Shown here: positions 22,057-32,397 of the stretch, piece after piece
How the letters are laid out: each line of letters starts with the position of its first letter
Position numbering within the stretch: the stretch's first letter is position 1
DNA from: Ruminococcus sp.
Lineage (GTDB): Bacteria; Bacillota; Clostridia; Oscillospirales; Ruminococcaceae
Direction of reading: 5' to 3'
Length of the DNA: 41,408 nt
NCBI GenBank assembly: GCA_029060755.1
Contig: JAIDTI010000088.1
Span: 1 to 41,408 of the forward strand
Translations under genes and position numbers: made by a program
The notes under the pieces: generated by a model
The model's input: only the letters and a program-made list of their open reading frames with translations
Database searches by the model: none
Told to the model about the DNA's origin: nothing

Positions 22057-22641
22057 CTACTTGTCGGCATCAATAAGATTCCAGTAACCTTTCAGATAAA
22101 TAACTCCTGAAATAATAGTCAATACTGTAGAAATCCATATAAGAATTGGTATAACCCAGTTATCAACAACATAAATAAAAAACTGCGGAAAATTGAAATC
22201 AAAATCATAACCAGCACTAAGCCACAAAATAGAAAATATAATTGTAATCATGGTAAATGCTGTTTTCAGCTTTCCCCATATTCCGGCAGCAACAACAATT
22301 CCACTGTTTGCCGCAAGAAGTCGCAGTCCTGATACCATAAATTCTCTTGCACAGATTATTATAAATGGGATTGCACCAATACGTATTTCAACTATTTCAA
22401 CAAATACGGCAAGAGCAGATATAACAAGAACTTTATCAGCAAGAGGGTCTAAAAATTTTCCGAAATTCGTGACAAGATTACGGCTTCTTGCAATTTTTCC
22501 ATCAAGAGCATCTGTTATAGATGCAACTGAAAATACAATCAATGCCAGAAAATAATGAAACGGAATTTTAATATACATGAAAAGCAGAAAAAACGGTATC
22601 AGAAAAACTCTTAACAATGTAAGCTTGTTTGGCAGATTCAT
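22057..22641 (-). CDS. pgsA: CDP-diacylglycerol-glycerol-3-phosphate phosphatidyltransferase PgsA
   Basis: Makes phosphatidylglycerol phosphate at the membrane. The CDP-alcohol phosphotransferase motif is complete: D44, D47-G48, A51-R52, G61, D65 and D69 (DALDGKIARS ... FGKFLDPLAD). Several hydrophobic helices follow. 194 aa is normal. Its ATG overlaps the rimO stop by 4 nt. Confidence 0.94.
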   Translation of the reverse strand: MNLPNKLTLLRVFLIPFFLLFMYIKIPFHYFLALIVFSVASITDALDGKIARSRNLVTNFGKFLDPLADKVLVISALAVFVEIVEIRIGAIPFIIICAREFMVSGLRLLAANSGIVVAAGIWGKLKTAFTMITIIFSILWLSAGYDFDFNFPQFFIYVVDNWVIPILIWISTVLTIISGVIYLKGYWNLIDADK

Positions 22642-23969
22642 TCTGCAATCACCTCTCCTATCAAGTCATAATCAAGAGTATCTGTAACTTTTATCTTTAC
22701 ATATTCGCCTATTTTAAGCGGATTTTCAGAGGTAAAGAATATTTTTCCGTCAATGTCAGGAGCGTCCATTTGTGTACGACCGAAAAAGCAGTCTGCAAAG
22801 CGGTCAAATCCCTCTACAACAGCTTCAAGCTCACTTTCAATCAGCTTGTTATTGTTGCTGTAGCTTACTTCAATCTGCTGTTCCATGATTATTTCAGCTC
22901 TGTGAGATGCTGTTTCAGGTTCAATCTGATTTTCAAATTCAGCCGATTTTGTACCCTCCTCCGCTGAATACGGAAAACAGCCCAGCCTGTCAAATCTTAT
23001 ACGCTGTACGAACTCCGCAAGCTGATTGAACTGTTCTTCTGTTTCACCGGGAAATCCCGTTATTAATGTTGTCCTCAATATAACGTTCGGGATTTTCTCA
23101 CGGATATGATTAAACAGATTTTCAAGTTTTTCCTCATCTCCCCAGCGGTTCATGCGTTTCAGAATATCGCCGTTGCAATGCTGTATCGGTATTTCAAGAT
23201 ACTTTACAAGTTTCTCCTCACTTGCAATTGTGTCAAGAAGTTCATCTGTAATTCTTTCGGGATAACAATACAGCGTGCGAATCCACTTTAAACCGTCAAT
23301 TCTGCAAAGCTGTCGGAGAAGTTCAGGCAGTTTCGATTCACCATATAAATCCTCACCATAACGTGATGTATCCTGCGCAATAACAACAAGTTCTGTAACA
23401 CCGTTTTCCGCAAGATAACGTGCTTCAGCAAGCACATCTTCCATAGGAACACTCCTGAATTTTCCTCTTATTGAAGGAATTGCACAATAAGTACAGCAGT
23501 TTGAACAGCCTTCAGCAACTTTAAGATAACTGAAAAAAGGAAGTGTTGATATAATTCTTTCGCCTGTAAGTTCTGCATCAAGTTTAGATGCAAAATTCAC
23601 AACTCTTTCACCATCAAGCACCTGATTCAGTATATCAACAATATACTTATTATTGCCTATGCCGATAACTGCATCAGCTTCGGGAAAAAGTTCTGCTGCT
23701 TCTTCTTTATATCGTTCAGTAAGACAGCCTGTTATTATTATTTTTTTAATAGTTCCCTCATTTTTAAGTGTAACAAGTTCAAGAATTGTCTCAATAGCTT
23801 CCTCTTTGGCTGACTGTATAAATCCGCAGGTGTTTACAACTACAACATCAGCAAGTCCTGCCTCTGTAACAAGCTCATATCCGCTTTTTCTGAGCTTGAA
23901 AAGTATTCTCTCTGAATCAACAAGATTTTTTGAACAGCCAAGCGATACCATTCCAACTTTTATTGACAT
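22638..23969 (-). CDS. rimO: Ribosomal protein S12 methylthiotransferase RimO
   Basis: Radical-SAM enzyme that methylthiolates an aspartate of ribosomal protein S12. The UPF0004 domain carries C12, C48 and C82 for the auxiliary Fe-S cluster; the radical-SAM motif is C155-x3-C159-x2-C162 (EGCSNCCTYC); a TRAM domain ends the chain. The MVSLGCSKNLVDSE start separates RimO from MiaB. 443 aa. It sits 2 nt after recX. Confidence 0.95.
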   Translation of the reverse strand: MSIKVGMVSLGCSKNLVDSERILFKLRKSGYELVTEAGLADVVVVNTCGFIQSAKEEAIETILELVTLKNEGTIKKIIITGCLTERYKEEAAELFPEADAVIGIGNNKYIVDILNQVLDGERVVNFASKLDAELTGERIISTLPFFSYLKVAEGCSNCCTYCAIPSIRGKFRSVPMEDVLAEARYLAENGVTELVVIAQDTSRYGEDLYGESKLPELLRQLCRIDGLKWIRTLYCYPERITDELLDTIASEEKLVKYLEIPIQHCNGDILKRMNRWGDEEKLENLFNHIREKIPNVILRTTLITGFPGETEEQFNQLAEFVQRIRFDRLGCFPYSAEEGTKSAEFENQIEPETASHRAEIIMEQQIEVSYSNNNKLIESELEAVVEGFDRFADCFFGRTQMDAPDIDGKIFFTSENPLKIGEYVKIKVTDTLDYDLIGEVIAE

Positions 23970-23971
23970 TT

Positions 23972-24604
23972 TTATCCCTCCGTTTCGATATTCTCAAAAT
24001 ACTCCCTTACAGCACTGTTTATCTCGTCAAAACTGTAGCCATATCTTACAAGAGCATTTTTCACTTTTTCTATGGATTTTCTGTCCGTTCTGTCTGTAAG
24101 AAAACGACCGTGCTTTTTTTCAAGCATCTCCATAAGATTTTCATGATAAATATTATTATATCTGTCAAGCATTTCCTCTGCAATATCTTCTGTTATGCCT
24201 TTCTGAATAATTTCACGCTTTGCACGTCTATAGCCGTATTTTCTTGATTCAACAAGCTTTACTGCCAGTTTTTCGGCATATCTTCTGTCGTTTATTATAT
24301 TCGCCCGTGCAAGTTTTCTTATTACATCAAGACAAAGTTTTTCATTTTTATAAGTTTTAAGAATTTTCTGATAAAGTTCTTCGGCAGAATAATCCCTGTA
24401 ATCAAGGCAATACAAAGAATATTCATAAGCACGGCGAAAATTTGATGCGTATATTATCTTTTTCATTTCGTCACGCTCTATCTGCATACCTTTTACAAGT
24501 CCAAAATCAACTATTATATCAATATGCAGATAGAGTATGCGCTCTGAATCAAGCTCGACTTCATAAGTCTTGCCCTTATACTGTTTAAGTTCTGTTATCT
24601 CCAT
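23972..24604 (-). CDS. recX: RecA regulator RecX
   Basis: Modulates RecA filament growth. It has three-helix RecX repeats, seen as ALDYRDYSAEELYQKI-like, VIRKLARANIINDRRYAEKL, and YGYRRAKREIIQKGITEDIAEEML, within a 210-aa protein of usual size. It lies 2 nt after recA, the classic partner order. Confidence 0.92.
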   Translation of the reverse strand: MEITELKQYKGKTYEVELDSERILYLHIDIIVDFGLVKGMQIERDEMKKIIYASNFRRAYEYSLYCLDYRDYSAEELYQKILKTYKNEKLCLDVIRKLARANIINDRRYAEKLAVKLVESRKYGYRRAKREIIQKGITEDIAEEMLDRYNNIYHENLMEMLEKKHGRFLTDRTDRKSIEKVKNALVRYGYSFDEINSAVREYFENIETEG

Positions 24605-24606
24605 TA

Positions 24607-25764
24607 TCAGTCAGCAGGTGTGAACTCCTCAAAATCTTCGTCAACAGAATCAACATCAGATTCCGCAATTTCAGACGCTATAGCAGATGCCTTGCTTTTG
24701 ACTGCCTTTTTAGCGGATTTTTCTGCTTCAATTTCATCTTTATGTGAAAGAATCTGTTCTTCAACTTCTTTCATAAAGTCGGGATTGCTCTGGAGTAAAT
24801 CCTTGACTTTATCACGTCCCTGTCCGATATTCTCGCCCTTATATTTAAACCATGAACCGCCTTTTTCGATAATTCCTAAATCTATCGCTATATCAAGCAC
24901 TTCTCCTGTTCTTGAAATTCCTGTGCCGTACATGAGGTCAAATTCTGCTTCTTTAAATGGCGGTGCAACCTTATTCTTCACAACTTTACAGCGTGTGCTT
25001 GCACCTATAATCTGTGTACCGTCTTTTATTACTTCTCCTCTGCGCACTTCAATTCTTACTGATGAATAGAATTTCAATGCACGTCCACCCGGTGTTGTTT
25101 CAGGATTGCCGTACATTACACCGATTTTTTCACGTACCTGATTTATGAAGATTGCAACACAACTTGATTTTGAAATAGCTGCTGTGAGTTTTCTCATAGC
25201 CTGAGACATAAGTCTTGCAAGCTGTCCTACGTGCAAATCGCCCATTTCTCCATCAATTTCAGCACGTGTTGTCATAGCTGCAATTGAGTCAAGTACGATT
25301 ACATCAATAGCACCTGAACGGATAAGAGCTTCCGCAATTTCAAGTGCCTGCTCTCCGCTGTCTGGCTGTGAAACAAGAAGATTATCTATGTTTACGCCTA
25401 AATCCTTTGCATATTTAGGGTCAAGAGCGTGTTCAACGTCGATAAATGCAGCTTCGCCACCCTGTTTCTGTGCCTGTGCAATTATTGAAAGTGCAACTGT
25501 AGTTTTACCTGAACTTTCAGGACCATAAATTTCAACAATACGTCCTCGTGGTACACCGCCTATGCCAAGTGCCATGTCAAGTGTCATTGAGCCTGTCGGA
25601 ATAGAAGCAACATTGAGTGTTTTCGTCTGTCCAAGTCGCATTACTGCTCCTGCTCCGTACTTTTTCTCAATCACCTTTATTGCACTTTCAAGTGCTGATT
25701 TTTTGTCCTCCTGCGCCGAAACTTTTACAACAGCAGTCTTTTTTGCAAGTTCTTTCTTAGCCAT
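24607..25764 (-). CDS. recA: Recombinase RecA
   Basis: Strand-exchange ATPase and SOS co-protease. Walker [10 protein letters not shown] (81-89), Walker [10 protein letters not shown], the [11 protein letters not shown] and [32 protein letters not shown] regions, and a long acidic C-terminal tail (about 340-385) are present. 385 aa. It begins 4 nt after prmC with AGGAG upstream. No SOS (CGAAC-N4-GTTCG) box is seen in the flanks, so it appears to depend on the operon promoter or an internal one I cannot identify. Confidence 0.98.
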   Translation of the reverse strand: MAKKELAKKTAVVKVSAQEDKKSALESAIKVIEKKYGAGAVMRLGQTKTLNVASIPTGSMTLDMALGIGGVPRGRIVEIYGPESSGKTTVALSIIAQAQKQGGEAAFIDVEHALDPKYAKDLGVNIDNLLVSQPDSGEQALEIAEALIRSGAIDVIVLDSIAAMTTRAEIDGEMGDLHVGQLARLMSQAMRKLTAAISKSSCVAIFINQVREKIGVMYGNPETTPGGRALKFYSSVRIEVRRGEVIKDGTQIIGASTRCKVVKNKVAPPFKEAEFDLMYGTGISRTGEVLDIAIDLGIIEKGGSWFKYKGENIGQGRDKVKDLLQSNPDFMKEVEEQILSHKDEIEAEKSAKKAVKSKASAIASEIAESDVDSVDEDFEEFTPAD

Positions 25765-25768
25765 TTTT

Positions 25769-26623
25769 TTACTCCTCCGTTTTCTTTGCTGTTACAGTAC
25801 GGATAATTCCGCCTGCATCTTCTGTAAAATTTATATTGATAAAATTATATGCTTTTAATATATCAGCAACTGCATCATGCTGATTTATGCCAAATTCATA
25901 GCAGATATATCCACCTGTTTTAAGCGAATTTTTCCATATTTCCGTGATTGACCTGTAGAAATCAAATCCATCAGTACCGCCAAAAAGTGCGGTTTCGGGT
26001 TCTGCCTGTACTTCTTTCTGCAAGTCCTGCATTTCCTCTGCCGTGAGATATGGCGGATTGCTTACTATAATATCAAAATCTCTGAATTTATCAGCAGTTT
26101 CCACTGAAAGTACGTCCGCTTTCACTGCCTTTGCTTCTGAATTATTCAGCCTGATATTTTCCACAAGATATTCAAACGCTGTATCGTATTTTTCAACAGC
26201 GTAAACAACAGATTGTGGGATTTCTTTATCAAGCGTTACTGCAATACAACCGCTTCCACTGCATAAATCAAGTATTTTCGGTGATTTCAGATTGTTTTTT
26301 CTGCATATGTCAAGCACGTTTTCAATCAGCGTTTCGGTGTCGGGACGTGGTATAAGTACACCCTCTCCCACTCTGAATGTGTATTTCCAGAAGTCCCATT
26401 CGCCTAAAACATATTGCAAAGGCTTGCCCTTGCATCTGTATTCAACATCTGTATATATTTTTTCAGCAAGCAGACTTTCAACTTCCTCATTTGGTCGGCA
26501 AAGTGGATTTTTTTCTCTGAATACGTCCTGAAAAATACACATTGCATCAAATTCCGCATCATCAATTTCATGTTCATTCAGTATCTTCACGCAGTCTCTG
26601 TATAATTCAATCCGGCTTACCAT
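25769..26623 (-). CDS. prmC: Release factor glutamine methyltransferase PrmC
   Basis: Methylates the GGQ glutamine of release factors RF1 and RF2. It shows the helical N-domain, the SAM-binding [15 protein letters not shown] (about 117-131) and the catalytic NPPY (189-192). 284 aa. Its ATG overlaps the DUF1385 stop by 7 nt. Confidence 0.95.
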   Translation of the reverse strand: MVSRIELYRDCVKILNEHEIDDAEFDAMCIFQDVFREKNPLCRPNEEVESLLAEKIYTDVEYRCKGKPLQYVLGEWDFWKYTFRVGEGVLIPRPDTETLIENVLDICRKNNLKSPKILDLCSGSGCIAVTLDKEIPQSVVYAVEKYDTAFEYLVENIRLNNSEAKAVKADVLSVETADKFRDFDIIVSNPPYLTAEEMQDLQKEVQAEPETALFGGTDGFDFYRSITEIWKNSLKTGGYICYEFGINQHDAVADILKAYNFININFTEDAGGIIRTVTAKKTEE

Positions 26624-27534
26624 TTATCCTCCTCTTTATCTTCAGGAATACATACTTTAAGTGCAGTTATCGCAATTTCAATCATACTGTCGTCAGGTTC
26701 TCTTGTTGTGATTCTCTGCATGAGAAGTCCGGGAGCAGACAATATTTTTGTAAATAAGTTGTCGTGAGTTCCTGCAAGTCTTATGCACTCATATGATATA
26801 CTTACAACAAGCGGAAGTGTTATCAGGCTTATCAATGACCTCTGCCACCATAAAAGTCCTTTCGGTACAAAGCACATCACAAAAATTCCGATTATAAGTA
26901 CAATAAATATAAAGCTTGTTCCGCATCTCTTGTGAAATCTTGTCTGCTTACGCACATTTTCAATAGTCAGCGGAAGTTCTGCTTCGTGGCAAGCTATAGT
27001 CTTATGTTCCGCACCATGATACATATATTGTCTTTTTATATCTTTCATGAGACTTACTATCCACATATACAATACAAATATTGCGATTTTTACGATACCC
27101 TCAAGAACAGAACGGAGTATTCCCATATCGTCTATATCCGGAATAAGTCCTACTGCAAATTTCGGCAGAAACACAAAAAGTCCCATAGCAACAACTAATC
27201 CAATCATTGTGCCGATAAGCATCACTATATTAAATGCTGTATCGCTTAATTTTTCATCTTCGGCTTTTTCTTCGTCCGTCATCTGCTTTTCAGCGGATTT
27301 CATTGTGTACTTGTAACCCTTTATAAGTGAGGAAACAAAGTTGAAACAGCCTCTTATAAAAGGTGTACGCTTATACCAGGGGGCTTTTTTACCATTGTTT
27401 TCGTCCCATGTTTCAAGGTCGATAGTACCATTTGGAAGTCGGCAAGCCATAGCTCCCTTTGTTGGTCCAAGCATCATAATACCCTCAATAAGTGCCTGTC
27501 CGCCTATTTTGGATTTAAATTTTTCTTTTGACAT
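26617..27534 (-). CDS. DUF1385 (YqhQ-like) membrane protein (305 aa)
   Basis: The start KSKIGGQALIEGIMMLGPTKGAMACRLPNG and the middle YHGAEHKTIACHEAELPLTIENVRKQTRFHKRCGTSFI are hallmarks of the DUF1385 family. Four hydrophobic segments (about 98-125, 143-162, 210-228, 232-250) make it an inner-membrane protein. Biochemical role unknown; a His/Cys-rich cytosolic or surface loop (H178, H181, H204, C207) suggests metal binding. In many Firmicutes it sits beside prmC and prfA, as partly here. Confidence 0.92.
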   Translation of the reverse strand: MSKEKFKSKIGGQALIEGIMMLGPTKGAMACRLPNGTIDLETWDENNGKKAPWYKRTPFIRGCFNFVSSLIKGYKYTMKSAEKQMTDEEKAEDEKLSDTAFNIVMLIGTMIGLVVAMGLFVFLPKFAVGLIPDIDDMGILRSVLEGIVKIAIFVLYMWIVSLMKDIKRQYMYHGAEHKTIACHEAELPLTIENVRKQTRFHKRCGTSFIFIVLIIGIFVMCFVPKGLLWWQRSLISLITLPLVVSISYECIRLAGTHDNLFTKILSAPGLLMQRITTREPDDSMIEIAITALKVCIPEDKEEDKW

Positions 27535-27551
27535 CTTCTATCTCCTAAATC

Positions 27552-28949
27552 TTATTTTGCAGGGAGTGTTATTTTTACTGTAGTTCCCTTGCCCTCTCCT
27601 GCGCTTGAAATATCAATAGTACCGCCGTGCATTGATATAATTTCCTCCGCAACGGCAAGCCCTATACCCGAACCACGTCTTGTATGGTTTGCCTTATAGA
27701 ACTTTGTTTTTACTTTTGCAAGGTCGGATTCCTTTATTCCGCACCCTGTATCAGCAACAGATATTATAATATTGCTGTTCTTGTCATATGCCTTTATTGT
27801 TACCGTATCACCTGATGAGGAATATTTTACAGCATTATCTATAACATTTATGAAAACCTGTCTTATTCTGTTTTTGTCACCAAAAACAAACGGGAGCATT
27901 TCAGGTTCGTTATATATTATCCTGATACCGTCACGCCTTGCCTTGTCACTATATATAAGTACAGCGTCACCAAGTTCTGCCAGAATATCCATATTTGCGT
28001 TCTGCAATGTGAAATGACCGTTCTGCATACGTGAAAAGTCAAGCAGTTCCTCAACCATCTGAGAAAGTCGCTCTGTTTCATTGACAATAACTCCAATACC
28101 TTTCCGCATTGTGTCGGAACTTTCTCCGCCATCTGTCATAAGAGTTTCAGCCCAGCCTTTTATTGCAGTAAGAGGAGTGCGGAGTTCGTGCGAAACAGAC
28201 GAAATAAACTCATTTTTCATTGCCTCTGCCGATGAAAGTTCGTCAGCCATATGATTTATAGCGGTACATAGTTCGCCTATTTCATCATCACTGTTATTCT
28301 CTATACGGACGGAAAAATCACCCATAGCAAACTTGTGTGTAATTCCGCTTATCTGACGTATAGGCTTTACAATTGAGCCTGCAAAATAAAGACCGGTCAC
28401 CACAATCACAAGTATAATGCAGGTGCAGACAGCAGTTACGAAAAGTATGTATCCCTGAATTGTTTTATCAATTTCAGTAAGGGAAGTCACCATGCGGACT
28501 GAACTGTACTCACTGTTGAATGACGATAACGGAACAGATACAGCAATTATTTTTTCACCGCTTTTTAGTCTGCCTACATAACTTCCTAAACCTGATTCCA
28601 TAGCCTGCTCATAGTCGGGCATGGGTGAATCTTCTTCGGGTGAAAAACCCGACGAAGTAAGCACAACACGTCCTTTTGAGTTTATCGCCATGAGTTCGAT
28701 TTTGTCCTTTTCGTTGAACGTTTCAAGCATATTCCGCATTTCAGCTGAAAAATTTGCTGAACTGTCCTGAGAATGTATGCTCAAAACACCTGCAACAACA
28801 TTTATTTTTGATACAAGATATTGTTTTGCAGAATTATAATAATAACTCTGCAAAGCATATATTACTATCATTTCAATAACAAGAAGTGCAAGCACAATTA
28901 CTCCAAGATTATTGAAAATCCAGCGTTTAGTGATACTCTTTTTAGCCAT
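27552..28949 (-). CDS. Sensor histidine kinase (465 aa)
   Basis: Two membrane helices (about 12-34 and 167-190) bracket an outside sensor region of about 130 residues. HAMP (about 191-240), a HisKA domain with the phosphorylated H254 (SSVSHELRTPL) and an HATPase domain (NAVKYSS, DTGCGI, GSGIGLAVAEEI) follow. Paired with the response regulator whose stop shares one base with this ATG (TAATG). The signal is unknown. HAMP plus HisKA layout resembles the PhoR/WalK group, without a PAS domain. Confidence 0.94.
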   Translation of the reverse strand: MAKKSITKRWIFNNLGVIVLALLVIEMIVIYALQSYYYNSAKQYLVSKINVVAGVLSIHSQDSSANFSAEMRNMLETFNEKDKIELMAINSKGRVVLTSSGFSPEEDSPMPDYEQAMESGLGSYVGRLKSGEKIIAVSVPLSSFNSEYSSVRMVTSLTEIDKTIQGYILFVTAVCTCIILVIVVTGLYFAGSIVKPIRQISGITHKFAMGDFSVRIENNSDDEIGELCTAINHMADELSSAEAMKNEFISSVSHELRTPLTAIKGWAETLMTDGGESSDTMRKGIGVIVNETERLSQMVEELLDFSRMQNGHFTLQNANMDILAELGDAVLIYSDKARRDGIRIIYNEPEMLPFVFGDKNRIRQVFINVIDNAVKYSSSGDTVTIKAYDKNSNIIISVADTGCGIKESDLAKVKTKFYKANHTRRGSGIGLAVAEEIISMHGGTIDISSAGEGKGTTVKITLPAK

Positions 28950-29650
28950 TACTGCATATCATTCCATTTATAGCCATAACCCCATATAGTTATGATATAT
29001 TTCGGGCTTGACGGTTCTTCCTCAATCTTCATGCGGATACGTCTTATATTAACATCAACTATCTTGTCATCACCATAATAACTTTCGCCCCATATATGAT
29101 TGAGAATACTTGCACGGTCAAGAGCAGTGTTCTTGTTATTCATGAAATATTCAAGAATCTGATATTCAACCTGTGTAAGTTCTATCTGTTCGCCGTTTTT
29201 TGTTACAGTACGGCTTTTAAGATTAAGCACAAAAGGTCCGCTTTCAATTACAGACTGTTTTTCATTCTTGATAAAACTCATACACACACGCCTGTATATT
29301 GCATCAACTCTTGCAGTAAGTTCAGAGGGCGAAAATGGCTTTGTAATATAATCGTCCGCACCAATCATCAATCCACTGACTTTATCCATTTCCTGCGTTC
29401 TTGCCGTAAGCATTATTATACCTATGGTTGAGCTTTTTTCTCTGATTTTCTTGCATACGGTAAAGCCGTCAATACCGGGCATCATAATATCAAGCAGTAC
29501 AATATCAAAATTGCCGTGTTCTATTTCAAAAGTCTTAAGCGCAGATTCTCCGCAGTTTACGTCAACAACGTCATATCCTGCACGTCTCAAATTTATAACA
29601 ATAAACTCTCTTATTGTATCTTCATCTTCACATATTAAAATACGTTTCAA
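28949..29650 (-). CDS. OmpR/PhoB-family response regulator
   Basis: Receiver domain with the acidic pair EDED, phospho-acceptor aspartate in VLLDIMMPG (residue 54 with this start), the TAR threonine region and K in TKPF. The winged-helix output domain (about 135-233) has IELTQVEYQILEYFM and VDVNIRRIRMKIE. I start at TTG 29650 (KRILICEDED), 8 nt after AGGGAG; a GTG at 29659 would overlap the ribosome site. It precedes the kinase with one base shared. Confidence 0.93.
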   Translation of the reverse strand: MKRILICEDEDTIREFIVINLRRAGYDVVDVNCGESALKTFEIEHGNFDIVLLDIMMPGIDGFTVCKKIREKSSTIGIIMLTARTQEMDKVSGLMIGADDYITKPFSPSELTARVDAIYRRVCMSFIKNEKQSVIESGPFVLNLKSRTVTKNGEQIELTQVEYQILEYFMNNKNTALDRASILNHIWGESYYGDDKIVDVNIRRIRMKIEEEPSSPKYIITIWGYGYKWNDMQ

Positions 29651-29668
29651 AATACTCACTCCCTTTTG

Positions 29669-30994
29669 TTAATTTTTATAAACAAATCCTATAGCCATAT
29701 CAGACGAACTTATATTCAAGCCTGAATCTGTTTCAGTTGAGGGCGGTATATACGCAAGATATGACAACTCTCCTTTTGTGCGTAAAATCATATATCCTGT
29801 ATAAAGTCTGTCCTCTCTTGAAGCTTCATCTTCTGCACAATATATACGCAGAAGTTCACGTCCTATTTCACCATTTTCTGCGCCTTTATTATATATACAG
29901 AAAACTATTTCATCATTTATAGCATCTCTTTTTATTGTAACCTTATCATGCCATTTTTCAGGGAAAATAAAAATATATCCGTTTCCGATACTGTAATAAG
30001 ATGTATATTTCAGTTCAAGCTTATTGTTTTCGTTTATATACAGCCAGTTTGTAAGATTAATCTGTTCGCCTGCCGAAACGTTTTCATATCCGGGTGAAAT
30101 AGTCTGAACAGGTATTTCAAGCTGACCGTCACCGTCAACATCATATGAACTACAGACAGACGGACGAAGCGTTGCATTTGATTCCTCCTGATTTGAAAAA
30201 ATCTTGTGCAGACCTTTTTCGTCCATGTAGATTACATCAGTCTGAATAAATCCAGTACCTGAAAGAGCATCTATATAAAGACCTCTGTTTCCGCTTCTGA
30301 GTTCACCATAACTCACACTGTCAAATTCTGTAAAACTTCCGCTTAATTCAATGCGTGAACGATGATACTTTCCGTTGCTGTCAAGCTTATAAGCCTCCGC
30401 TACGGCAGGGTCATTGCCTGCGGAGCCTTTTAAAATCAGAAACTCACTTTCAGAATCACGGTCAAGGTCTGTAATATCTATAAAAGAATACGATTCAGAG
30501 AAAGTGCGTTCAAGTTCGCCCGAACTATAGCTGTATATTGTTGCTGTTTTCTCACTTCTGTTTATCAGACTGCTTCCTATAATAAGATTCATTCTCTGAT
30601 TTTCACCAAGTTTTGAAATCATAACACGCTCAATTTCAGAGCCGTCAGCAGGTGTATCATAAACAGACCGCCATTTTCCGCTGTCACTGTCAAGAATATT
30701 TATTCTCAACGTGTTTTCCTCAACGGCAAGACCTTTTTTTTCATAGAATACAAATGCTTCGTTACTTCCGTCGCCGTCAATATCCTCCAGTATAAATGCA
30801 GAAAGATATTTTCCCGATTTCGGATATTTCAGGCTTATTGAATCACCGACAGCATCAGTCAATGCACTGTAAATCTGTTCCTGCTCCAGACTTAGTTTAG
30901 GCGGTTTCATAAGTGTGTCAATGCTTGTACCAAATGCACACCCTGTAAGCATCACTATAATTAAAAATACCGCTGTAAGTTTAAATTTATACAT
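29669..30994 (-). CDS. Lipoprotein with VCBS/FG-GAP-like repeats (441 aa)
   Basis: A lipoprotein signal peptide ends in LTGC (C19 lipidated). The mature part contains several Asp-rich turns like those of integrin-type FG-GAP/VCBS blades (EDIDGDGSNEAFVFY, ITDLDRDSESEFLIL, SSYDVDGDGQLEIPV), so a surface beta-propeller is likely. No enzyme motif is visible. The gene starts 5 nt after the citrate synthase stop; the nearest ribosome site (GAGGA) is too far, which suggests coupled translation. Placed upstream of a two-component system, it could be an accessory sensor; that is inference. Confidence 0.75.
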   Translation of the reverse strand: MYKFKLTAVFLIIVMLTGCAFGTSIDTLMKPPKLSLEQEQIYSALTDAVGDSISLKYPKSGKYLSAFILEDIDGDGSNEAFVFYEKKGLAVEENTLRINILDSDSGKWRSVYDTPADGSEIERVMISKLGENQRMNLIIGSSLINRSEKTATIYSYSSGELERTFSESYSFIDITDLDRDSESEFLILKGSAGNDPAVAEAYKLDSNGKYHRSRIELSGSFTEFDSVSYGELRSGNRGLYIDALSGTGFIQTDVIYMDEKGLHKIFSNQEESNATLRPSVCSSYDVDGDGQLEIPVQTISPGYENVSAGEQINLTNWLYINENNKLELKYTSYYSIGNGYIFIFPEKWHDKVTIKRDAINDEIVFCIYNKGAENGEIGRELLRIYCAEDEASREDRLYTGYMILRTKGELSYLAYIPPSTETDSGLNISSSDMAIGFVYKN

Positions 30995-30999
30995 TAATT

Positions 31000-32361
31000 T
31001 TAATTTTTTCTGTCCTCTAATTTAACATATTTAAGTTCTTTTGCAATAGCCTTATATGCTGGACGGATAATTCTGTTTCCTGTCATCGTTTCTTCCATTC
31101 TGTGAGCTGCCCAGCCTGACATTCTTGCAACAGCAAAAAGCGGTGTAAAGAGTTCGTCAGGTATGCCTAACATACGATAAACAAGTCCTGAATACATATC
31201 AACATTTGCACACATAGCCTTTGCATTTCCCTTTACTTCCTTGAAAATTTCTGGAGTAAGACGCTCAACTGTGTCAAGAAGTCTGAACTCTGCTTCAATT
31301 TCTTTGCCCTTTGCAAGTTCAAATGCCTTTTTCTTGAGAATAACTGCACGTGGGTCGGAAATTGTATATACAGCATGACCCATTCCATAGATAAGTCCTG
31401 ATTTGTCGTTTGTTTCCTTGCGGATTGTCTTGCGCATATAGTCAGCAACTTCTCCTTCGTCTTCCCAGTTCTTTATATTAGCTTTGAAATTGTCAAGCAT
31501 ATTGATAACCTTGATATTTGCACCGCCGTGGCGTGAGCCTTTGAGTGAGCATATAGCTGATGAATATGCTGAATACGGGTCAGTACCTGATGACGTGAGA
31601 ACACGGCAGGTAAATGTGGAGTTATTTCCTCCGCCATGTTCAGCCTGCAACATGAGAAGTGTATCAAGCATCTGTGCTTCTTCCTTTGTGTATTGTCTGT
31701 CGGGTCGGAGCATTGAAAGTATGCACTGTGCTGTATTTTCTTCGTAATTAATCGGGTGCATAATCATACTTGCATTATCAAACACACGGCGTTTAACCTG
31801 ATAAGCATTAACCATGATGACAGGAAGTTTTGCAATAAGGCTTACTGCTGTTCGCATTTCACTTTCAAGACCCTTGTTTTCGCAGTCATCATCATATGAA
31901 TAAAGTGCAAGAACAGAACGTGCAAGCTTATTCATGATATTCTTTGACGGAGCTTTCAGAATCATATCTTCAACAAATCCACTTGGTAAATCTCTTTTAA
32001 GTGAAATGTATGTAGAAAACATCTGTAATTCCTGCGGTGTCGGAAGATGACCGAAAAGAAGAAGAAAAGCTGTTTCCTCATAGCCGTATCTGTCTTCTGC
32101 CTCAACATTTGCAACAATGTCATTTATGTTATATCCTCTGTAGATAAGCTGTCCCGGAATCGGAAAAACTTCACCTTCATTGAGCATATATCCATGAACA
32201 TTACATATATTTGTTATGCCTGCAACAACACCTGTTCCGTCACTGTTGCGCAGTCCTCTTTTTACGTGGTATTTTTCGTAAAGATTTTGTTCTATAACAG
32301 AATTTTCTGCAAGCTTTTCGCATAAACCTGTAATATTAGCACCTGAAATAAATATTGACAT
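31000..32361 (-). CDS. gltA: Citrate synthase
   Basis: Condenses acetyl-CoA with oxaloacetate. Catalytic motifs are visible: AEHGGGNNSTF, the GSRHGGAN histidine, GMGHAVYTISDPR and the aspartate in NVDMYSGLVY. 453 aa, slightly longer at the N-terminus than the E. coli type. In a fermentative gut Clostridia it would feed 2-oxoglutarate and glutamate synthesis. It has the only good promoter (32398) of the whole leftward unit to 21,659. ATG at 32361 follows AAAGGAGTG. Confidence 0.95.
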   Translation of the reverse strand: MSIFISGANITGLCEKLAENSVIEQNLYEKYHVKRGLRNSDGTGVVAGITNICNVHGYMLNEGEVFPIPGQLIYRGYNINDIVANVEAEDRYGYEETAFLLLFGHLPTPQELQMFSTYISLKRDLPSGFVEDMILKAPSKNIMNKLARSVLALYSYDDDCENKGLESEMRTAVSLIAKLPVIMVNAYQVKRRVFDNASMIMHPINYEENTAQCILSMLRPDRQYTKEEAQMLDTLLMLQAEHGGGNNSTFTCRVLTSSGTDPYSAYSSAICSLKGSRHGGANIKVINMLDNFKANIKNWEDEGEVADYMRKTIRKETNDKSGLIYGMGHAVYTISDPRAVILKKKAFELAKGKEIEAEFRLLDTVERLTPEIFKEVKGNAKAMCANVDMYSGLVYRMLGIPDELFTPLFAVARMSGWAAHRMEETMTGNRIIRPAYKAIAKELKYVKLEDRKN

Positions 32362-32397
32362 ATTATCTGCACTCCTTTAAATATAGTATTATACTTT

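Noticed and set aside
24607..25900. SOS (LexA) box near recA
   Set aside because: I looked for CGAAC-N4-GTTCG and close variants around the recA start and saw none.
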